A DNA stretch of 7,710 nt from Bacillota bacterium (lineage in GTDB: Bacteria > Bacillota > Clostridia > Lachnospirales > Cellulosilyticaceae). Shown here in pieces: positions 1 through 4,761 of this stretch. The stretch lies in NCBI GenBank assembly GCA_023457875.1, contig JAEXBC010000150.1, forward strand, positions 1 to 7,710, written 5' to 3'. The translations under genes and the position numbers were made by a program. Position 1 is the stretch's first letter. Every line of letters begins with the position of its first letter. A model generated the notes under the pieces. It did not search any database and was not told where the DNA came from. It saw only the letters and a list, made by a program, of their open reading frames with translations.

Positions 1-43
<43 letters not shown>

Positions 44-56
44 ATAGAACGAGACT

Positions 57-87
57 TAACTTATGAAGTGTATTTCTTCATAAGTTA
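57..87 (+). repeat. Perfect 12-bp hairpin just after 16S
   Basis: TAACTTATGAAG at 57-68 is the exact reverse complement of 76-87, with a 7-base loop (TGTATTT). It begins 17 bases after the 16S 3' end and is not followed by a T-run, so it is more likely a processing or folding element of the rRNA trailer than a terminator. Confidence 0.7.
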
Positions 88-99
88 TAGCCGAGTTAA

Positions 100-159
100 T
101 ACTGAAGCTAGAAGATGTTAGCTCGCGCAGTTTGCGAGGTTACAGATTCTTATTCAGTG
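100..159 (+). repeat. Long imperfect hairpin in rRNA spacer
   Basis: ACTGAA at 101-106 pairs with TTCAGT at 153-158. Inside this, AGAA 110-113 pairs with TTCT 147-150, TGT 116-118 with ACA 142-144, and CTCGC 122-126 with GCGAG 134-138, around the loop GCAGTTT. Short internal loops separate the paired blocks. The nested order of four matching blocks makes one long stem likely, resembling an rRNA precursor processing stem. Confidence 0.55.
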
Positions 160-190
160 AATAAATCGAAATTTTATAGGATACTATTTT

Positions 191-240
191 GTTTTGAAAG
201 TTTATTTGGAACGACAGTGAACAAATAAACCTTTCAAAAC
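191..240 (+). repeat. 18-bp hairpin with one bulge in rRNA spacer
   Basis: GTTTTGAAAG (191-200) pairs exactly with CTTTCAAAAC (231-240), and TTTATTTG (201-208) pairs with CAAATAAA (222-229). The only interruption is a bulged C at 230. The loop is 209-221. This is the strongest stem in the spacer. No T-tract follows, so it is probably a processing stem. Confidence 0.7.
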
Positions 241-341
241 AGCTAACCGAAGCGACAGCAGCGGCGAGATGTGTTGAGAGGTATTTTTGTATGTACAGAT
301 ATAAAAGTAGATAAATGAGATTCAGTATATAAGCTTATTTG

Positions 342-374
342 AAAAGCTCCTAGGATTAGCCTGAGGGCTTTTTT
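342..374 (+). terminator. Rho-independent terminator of the 16S transcript
   Basis: The left arm 342-354 (AAAAGCTCCTAGG) and right arm 360-372 (CCTGAGGGCTTTT) pair over 13 positions with one C-A mismatch and two G-T wobbles, around the loop ATTAG. The right arm runs into a six-base T-tract at 369-374. This is the normal shape of an intrinsic terminator. It ends the transcript from the 16S gene about 330 bases after the 16S end and separates it from the downstream genes. Confidence 0.7.
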
Positions 375-408
375 GCGTTTTGTATACTTTTATAGAGATA
401 AAAATGTC

Positions 409-432
409 GAGAGACGATAGTCCTCTTTAATT
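409..432 (+). terminator. Possible second, weak terminator
   Basis: GAG 409-411 and GAC 413-415 (with bulged A412) pair with GTC 420-422 and CTC 423-425 around a GATA loop. The stem is followed by TTTAATTTT. It is short and the T-tract is broken, so it may be a back-up terminator for the rRNA transcript or chance structure in AT-rich DNA. Confidence 0.28.
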
Positions 433-504
433 TTGTGTAAATTCATATATAGAAATGTAACAAATTAATTTAAAAATTAATAATAATCAACAAATTATAC
501 AGGC

Positions 505-526
505 TTTAAGGTATAATAAGCTTAAA
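505..526 (+). promoter_or_regulatory. Candidate -10 box within inverted repeat, upstream of the 693 gene
   Basis: A consensus TATAAT lies at 512-517. It sits between TTTAAG (505-510) and CTTAAA (521-526), a perfect 6-bp inverted repeat with a 10-base centre, which could let a dimeric repressor cover the -10. No good -35 hexamer is present at 16-18 bases upstream, so the promoter call rests on the -10 alone. Initiation near 524 would give an untranslated leader of about 170 bases before the start at 693. It lies downstream of the rRNA terminator, where the next transcription unit needs a promoter. Confidence 0.4.
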
Positions 527-560
527 TAAGTAATAATTTAAAATATTTTTGCCTGTGATG

Positions 561-659
561 CTATGCAATAGTGAGGATAGTAGTTTATAAAATCACCGAG
601 AGCATAGGATCAAGGAAATCATAGGAAAGAAATGATAGAAACTAAGCTGACAAATAGTT
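561..659 (+). other. Possible structured 5' leader, no known class
   Basis: Three short pairings occur in order: CTATGC 561-566 with GCATAG 602-607 (enclosing GTGA 571-574 with TCAC 593-596), ATCAT 618-622 with ATGAT 632-636, and AACTA 640-644 with TAGTT 655-659. The region is richer in G and C than the AT-rich DNA before it. It could be an RNA leader controlling the 693 gene, but each stem is only 4-6 bp and I recognise no riboswitch core. The rest of 433-671 holds no gene that I can see. Confidence 0.22.
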
Positions 660-692
660 GGCTAGTAGAGTATGTGGATTAGGGGGGAGAAA

Positions 693-1409
693 ATGCACTA
701 TACAAAAAGGGGATTAGGAAAATTTTATGTTGAGAGTTATTTGCAAGATGGGGAAGGAATAAGGATTTTAAAAAACTTCTTGTTAGGTTCTATCATAGAG
801 ATAGCAAATGAGAGTAAAAGATTCATTAATCAGGTAGGACAATCTCCCTTTGCTTATAGCGAAAGACAGCTGCACACAGTTATAGCACCAGCTATTTCCA
901 GAACTAGTGACTGTTTTATTATGGAATCTCCAGTAGACCGAAAGTGGAGTCAAATAGATGGACAAGTAGCAGAGGATAGTAGAGGCTGGGTAGATTATTG
1001 GTGTTGTTATAAGCAGTTCAATTACTATATTGAATTAAAGAAACGTTATGTTTCTTATAGCAGTAAGACCTTAACTCAGCAAGTAAAAGAGGAGTGGCAA
1101 GTAGCATGTAATCAGCTAGATGTTATTCAAGAGGATATTAAGGAACAAGAGAAGATCGCAAAAAGGGTATTTCGGATAGCCATAGAAGTGTTGACAATAT
1201 ATGGACAATCCAAGGACAAGGAGAAACTTACCTATAATCTTGAAGGTTTACTAGAAGTACAAAAAAATACAATGGCACAACTATCCGAAATAAAGCCCCC
1301 AAATTGGAGCTGTCTTTGGGTACTACATGACCATTTGGTTGAGAAATATACATATGGTGATACAATGGAGAGCTACCCCGCCATACTATTTTTAGCGCAT
1401 ATTGAATAA
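693..1409 (+). CDS. Unrecognised protein with PD-(D/E)XK nuclease-like residues
   Basis: The product is 238 residues. I chose ATG 693 because AGGGGGGAG at 681-689 sits directly in front of it; the in-frame ATG at 672 would add seven residues but has no ribosome binding site. I do not recognise the family. The visible order is a helical N-terminus, SERQL with Glu57, then WVDYW with Asp101, then YYIELKKRY with Glu114 and Lys116. Glu...Asp-x12-Glu-x-Lys fits the active-site arrangement of PD-(D/E)XK nucleases, where these residues bind the metal and cut DNA; hydrophobic residues precede the ELK as expected of a core strand. After that comes a long charged helical stretch (about 127-195) and a conserved-looking PPNWSCLWVLHDH segment (202-214). 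There is no signal peptide or membrane span, so it is probably cytoplasmic. It lies 217 bases ahead of dptF on the same strand without a convincing terminator between, so it may assist or accompany the Dpt restriction genes. The nuclease assignment is inference from motif spacing only. Confidence 0.8.
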   Translation: MHYTKRGLGKFYVESYLQDGEGIRILKNFLLGSIIEIANESKRFINQVGQSPFAYSERQLHTVIAPAISRTSDCFIMESPVDRKWSQIDGQVAEDSRGWVDYWCCYKQFNYYIELKKRYVSYSSKTLTQQVKEEWQVACNQLDVIQEDIKEQEKIAKRVFRIAIEVLTIYGQSKDKEKLTYNLEGLLEVQKNTMAQLSEIKPPNWSCLWVLHDHLVEKYTYGDTMESYPAILFLAHIE

Positions 1410-1470
1410 AAAGCAATAAATCTTTTTAGTTAAGTCATGAATATAGTTTAGTAGCACCCAGTTTTAGTGT

Positions 1471-1498
1471 TTTAATATTTATTTCTAGTAATATTAAA
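1471..1498 (+). repeat. A/T-only 9-bp inverted repeat
   Basis: TTTAATATT (1471-1479) is the exact reverse complement of AATATTAAA (1490-1498), with a 10-base centre. It has no G-C pairs and no following T-tract, so it is unlikely to terminate transcription. It could be a protein binding site upstream of the dptF promoter or chance in AT-rich DNA. Confidence 0.35.
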
Positions 1499-1526
1499 TG
1501 ACATAGTAACGTTAATAAGTGGGAAA

Positions 1527-1539
1527 TGAAGTAACTTCA
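1527..1539 (+). promoter_or_regulatory. Operator-like palindrome upstream of dptF
   Basis: TGAAGT-A-ACTTCA is a perfect 6+6 palindrome around a single central base. It overlaps the best -35-like hexamer and ends 18 bases before the TATAAT box in front of dptF, which is where a repressor would compete with RNA polymerase. Regulators of dnd loci such as DndB are known to bind near dnd promoters; whether this site serves such a protein is inference. Confidence 0.35.
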
Positions 1540-1563
1540 GTTGCTTTATACTAATTGTATAAT
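1536..1563 (+). promoter_or_regulatory. Candidate promoter of the dptFGH operon
   Basis: A perfect TATAAT at 1558-1563 is preceded at 16 bases by a weak -35-like TTCAGT (1536-1541, three of six matches to TTGACA). An overlapping TATACT lies at 1547-1552. Initiation would fall near 1570, leaving a leader of about 57 bases before the dptF start. With this promoter dptFGH could be expressed separately from the 693 gene. Confidence 0.45.
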
Positions 1564-1610
1564 AGGCACAAATAATGTTCAAAATGTGTAAAAAGAGCCA
1601 AAACAAAGAA

Positions 1611-1617
1611 GGAAGGA
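1611..1617 (+). promoter_or_regulatory. Ribosome binding site of dptF
   Basis: GGAAGGA lies nine bases before ATG 1627 and supports that start. There is no competing in-frame start upstream with a better site. Confidence 0.6.
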
Positions 1618-1626
1618 AAAGTAGAA

Positions 1627-3366
1627 ATGGATTGTCTAATAGAATCATTAAAAGTATTGAGAGGGTCTTCTAAAGAGGCTGTAGAGAATATTAATACCTT
1701 TAATCCTTTTAAAAAGTACATGCATATCAAAAGAAATTTAGAAGATGAGTTAGTAAGTATTATTGAACAAGCAAAAAAATCGGAACATAAACAACTTATT
1801 TTGGTTTGTGGGAGTGTAGGAGATGGTAAGTCACATTTATTATCATATCTAAAGCATGAGAAAATGATATTAGGTGATTTTTATCTACATAATGATGCTA
1901 CAGAGAGTTTATCTCCTGATATGACTTCTATTGAGACATTGGATCAAGTACTTACTGGCTTTAGGGATGAGAATATAGAAAATGGAATAAATGAAAGAGT
2001 CATTATTGCAATTAATCTTGGAACACTTAATAATTTTATTGACTCAGAAATAGGTGGGCATTATAAAAAGTTAAGGCAGTATATTAGTAAGAAGGAAATA
2101 TTAGAAAGTTATACCCATGTATCAGCATATGATGCCCATAACTTCTTCCAGCATATTAACTTTAGTGATTATCACTTATATGAACTTACTAAAAAGGGAA
2201 ATCACATTGATTCATTTTATGTGAGAGAGCTTATGAATAAATTGGTAGCAGAGCATGAGCAGAATCCATTTTACAATCAGTATCAACTGTGTAAAGAATG
2301 TAGATTAGCAAATAGTTGCCCTATTAAGCATAATTATGAACTACTAAAAGATAAGCAAGTACAAGCTGCTATTATAGAGGTTTTAGTAGAGGCAATGATC
2401 AAGCATAAAATTATTATTTCAACTAGATCACTACTCAATTTCTTTTATGATATTTTAGTAGGTCAGGAGTTTTCTAAAGGTACTTATAGTAATCTAAACT
2501 ATGAGGATAGAGTAAAGGCGTATATTAAATCACTATTGCCAAATCTTTTATTTACGCATCCCGACTACTCTAATGTATTAGAACAGATTAGCAAACTTGA
2601 TCCTATGTCTATAAGAAGTGAATCGGTGGATGAGATCATTGTAAGATTTAACATTTTAGATGATGTAATAACCTTATTAAAGGAGCATTTAAATGATAGC
2701 GTTTATATTAAAGCATTAGAAGAAATGGACATTAATCTCAGGACGAAAGAACAGAGAGAGACTAAGAAGGGGTTATTAGAACTATTTATTAGGCTCTATA
2801 GATTAAATGGGATTAAAGGGAAGCTTGCTATAGAAGATGAAGTTTATGCAGAATTTATTAATAGTGTTTACTCATATAATGCAAAGGATATAAGAGGGCT
2901 AAAAGATCTATATACTAATTTAATGGATGCCATTTTTAGATGGAATGGTGGAAGTTCAAAGAAAATGGTAGGGGTTAATGTGGGCATTAACCAATTTCAT
3001 TATAGAGTAAGTCAGGAGCTTAAAATTCAAGAGTGGATAGAACCAGGTGAGATTAATTCCAAAGAACTGATTGAGAGATTTGTGCCATATATCACAGTGG
3101 CTATTGCAGATGAAGATGGGAAGAGAAAAGAACGGATCAATGTTGATTTTGCCTTATTCAAGTTGATAAGAGATATTAAGAATGGATATAGGCCAAATGT
3201 GAAAGATAAAAACAATTTTGTTTCATTTGTTAATGTCATAGAACGAGTATACAACTATGGAAATAAGAAAAAAGAGGTAGTTATAGAATCTAAAAATACA
3301 GAGAATATTTCAAGATATGTGCTAAAGAAATCAAAATTTGGATTTGAGTTTGAAAGGATAAAATAG
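1627..3366 (+). CDS. dptF: DptF, P-loop ATPase of phosphorothioate-dependent restriction
   Basis: The product is 579 residues, about the expected size for DptF (DndF). It works in the cytoplasm with DptG and DptH in a complex that attacks DNA lacking the Dnd phosphorothioate mark. The Walker A motif is GSVGDGKS at residues 62-69 (Lys68, Ser69), following strand LILVC. RVIIAINLGTLNNF at about 124-137 looks like the strand carrying a Walker B or sensor element, though no clear acidic Walker B pair is visible. A CxxC-x5-C-x3-H cluster (Cys222, Cys225, Cys231, His235) could bind zinc. STRSLLNFFYDI near 265-276 resembles the lid or sensor-2 part of AAA-like ATPases. The C-terminus ends in a basic-aromatic KSKFGFEFERIK. 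The gene leads the operon and is followed after three bases by dptG. The family call rests on the P-loop, the length and the dptG-dptH neighbours together. Confidence 0.9.
   Translation: MDCLIESLKVLRGSSKEAVENINTFNPFKKYMHIKRNLEDELVSIIEQAKKSEHKQLILVCGSVGDGKSHLLSYLKHEKMILGDFYLHNDATESLSPDMTSIETLDQVLTGFRDENIENGINERVIIAINLGTLNNFIDSEIGGHYKKLRQYISKKEILESYTHVSAYDAHNFFQHINFSDYHLYELTKKGNHIDSFYVRELMNKLVAEHEQNPFYNQYQLCKECRLANSCPIKHNYELLKDKQVQAAIIEVLVEAMIKHKIIISTRSLLNFFYDILVGQEFSKGTYSNLNYEDRVKAYIKSLLPNLLFTHPDYSNVLEQISKLDPMSIRSESVDEIIVRFNILDDVITLLKEHLNDSVYIKALEEMDINLRTKEQRETKKGLLELFIRLYRLNGIKGKLAIEDEVYAEFINSVYSYNAKDIRGLKDLYTNLMDAIFRWNGGSSKKMVGVNVGINQFHYRVSQELKIQEWIEPGEINSKELIERFVPYITVAIADEDGKRKERINVDFALFKLIRDIKNGYRPNVKDKNNFVSFVNVIERVYNYGNKKKEVVIESKNTENISRYVLKKSKFGFEFERIK
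3353..3358 (+). promoter_or_regulatory. Ribosome binding site of dptG inside dptF
   Basis: AAAGGA lies within the last codons of dptF, eleven bases before ATG 3370. Ribosomes ending dptF at 3366 would be placed directly at the dptG start, which suggests translational coupling. Confidence 0.5.
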
Positions 3367-3369
3367 CCT

Positions 3370-4761
3370 ATGTATAAAATTTCAAGAGATGCATTTGAAA
3401 ATAGATATATTGATAAAAAACCAAAAGAAGATAAAATTCCTTTTAAACATGAGAGTAATATTTTATTTAAAGATTTACCCTTTATTGTAAAGGATAAATT
3501 TGTAACTACTGATTTTACAGGCGTAGTAGGTGAATATGTAAGGATTCTTACAGGAAAGAAACTCAAGGCAGAGATCATAAGGGATGAAATATTAGATCAT
3601 ATTAAAGAACATATATGTGGAGAGGCAGAAGCATATCAGCTTCGTCAAATTATTAAGCAGGTTTATTTCAATGATCAAGAAGAACTTGTATTATTCAGTA
3701 ATCGGGCAATGCTTTATACCAATGCTAATTCAAATGATAAAAAAATAGCACAATTTTTATATGATGTACTAAATCAAGACAGAGAAACTGAAATAATCAG
3801 AGCATCTTTTGAAGAAGAGGCAGATAATGTATTAGATGATCTGATGTATGAATTGCTTCCAGATCTTGAAGAAAGATCCCTTTATGAGCCTAGTTTTACA
3901 CCTTTAGTACTCTATGTAAGTGAGTTGTTTATAGAAGATTTTAAATACATTATAGGAGAGAAAGAGCGCTTTCAGAAGTACATTAAGAAATTACTTAATT
4001 ACTATTATTTCTTTTATATCTCCCAACTTTCTATTAAGCTAGGTCAGATGTTTAAAGCTGATTATGATAAGGTAGAAGAACTTTTCTTTACAGTAGAATG
4101 GGAAAAAATGACTAAGTCTAGACAGAACTATGATTTTGGATGGAGAAAACTTGAACCACATGTGAAACGATTATTTTCGCATTCAAAGCTTCTAGAAATG
4201 ATCAATCAAGATGATGCAGTTAAGCATGAGCCGCATGAAAATGCAGATTACAAGCGTATTGCAGAAGAAATTGAAGAAATCAAAGCAACTACATTTAATG
4301 AGGATATCAAATATCTTATAGATGTTTATAAACAGAATATTACAGACTTTAATTTTGATGAGATCACCTATGATGAGCAGTATGAAGAAGAGTTACTGAA
4401 TGATATCGCATACTTATATAAATGCATTGATGCACAGTTTCAAGGAACTACTAGAGAACGGGCATATACTGGATATAGTAAATGGTTTATAGAGTTCTGT
4501 AAGTGCAATATACTAAAGAATAGGCGTTCATTAGGTTATACATTAAACCTAACCGAAGAGGACATTATCTTCTTTACTAAAATCTGTATTAAAGATCAAG
4601 AGAAGATGAAGTTAAAAGATCTCTTTAAAGAGCTTGCTCGTCGAGGGATTATGCTTGACCAAAAAACCAAGGAACAGATTAACGGTTATTATGAGAAATT
4701 AAATCTAATAGAAAAGAAAAGTGATAGTGGTGATGCTCAATATGTTAAAGGAATATTATAA
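3370..4761 (+). CDS. dptG: DptG, phosphorothioate-dependent restriction protein
   Basis: The product is 463 residues, in the usual range for DptG (DndG). DptG has no known catalytic motif; in characterised systems it is a required partner that joins DptF and DptH in the restriction complex. Here no P-loop or nuclease motif is seen. The protein is largely helical and acidic, with an aromatic-rich stretch LLNYYYFFYISQL near residues 207-220. The C-terminal part (about 410-463) looks like a winged-helix domain: LFKELARRGIMLD, then a helix, then NLIEKKSDSGDAQYV. That last segment strikes me as a family-conserved signature, but this is from memory of the family. The gene starts three bases after dptF and its end overlaps dptH by 20 bases, so all three are surely made together. 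No membrane segment or signal peptide is evident. Confidence 0.88.
   Translation: MYKISRDAFENRYIDKKPKEDKIPFKHESNILFKDLPFIVKDKFVTTDFTGVVGEYVRILTGKKLKAEIIRDEILDHIKEHICGEAEAYQLRQIIKQVYFNDQEELVLFSNRAMLYTNANSNDKKIAQFLYDVLNQDRETEIIRASFEEEADNVLDDLMYELLPDLEERSLYEPSFTPLVLYVSELFIEDFKYIIGEKERFQKYIKKLLNYYYFFYISQLSIKLGQMFKADYDKVEELFFTVEWEKMTKSRQNYDFGWRKLEPHVKRLFSHSKLLEMINQDDAVKHEPHENADYKRIAEEIEEIKATTFNEDIKYLIDVYKQNITDFNFDEITYDEQYEEELLNDIAYLYKCIDAQFQGTTRERAYTGYSKWFIEFCKCNILKNRRSLGYTLNLTEEDIIFFTKICIKDQEKMKLKDLFKELARRGIMLDQKTKEQINGYYEKLNLIEKKSDSGDAQYVKGIL
4729..4734 (+). promoter_or_regulatory. Ribosome binding site of dptH inside dptG
   Basis: GGTGAT matches the 3' half of the ideal AGGAGGTGAT and lies seven bases before ATG 4742, within the dptG coding sequence. 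It decides between two in-frame ATGs (4733 and 4742) in favour of the second. Confidence 0.45.

Noticed and set aside
553..660. Known riboswitch or self-splicing intron upstream of the 693 gene
   Set aside because: I looked for c-di-GMP, c-di-AMP, SAM and group I/II intron core motifs and saw none; only short stems remain.
672..692. Start of the nuclease-like gene at ATG 672
   Set aside because: No ribosome binding site precedes it, and the strong AGGGGGGAG at 681-689 would lie inside the coding sequence; ATG 693 fits that site.
783..965. Reverse-strand open frames inside the genes (also 1228-1416, 3027-3254, 3255-3578, 5695-5946, 6100-6288, 6780-7004)
   Set aside because: All lie almost wholly opposite well-supported + strand genes, are short, show no recognisable domains, and one spans the dptF-dptG junction; they are shadows.
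1408..1427. Terminator after the nuclease-like gene
   Set aside because: AAAAAG/CTTTTT gives only six mostly A-T pairs with an 8-base loop; it is too weak to call, so read-through into dptF remains possible.
375..1626. Insertion sequence, integrase or CRISPR array near the junction with the rRNA gene
   Set aside because: No transposase or integrase frame, no terminal inverted repeats with target duplication, and no regularly spaced repeats are visible.
4733..4741. dptH start at the in-frame ATG 4733
   Set aside because: The GGTGAT that serves as ribosome binding site overlaps this ATG; its spacing fits ATG 4742.
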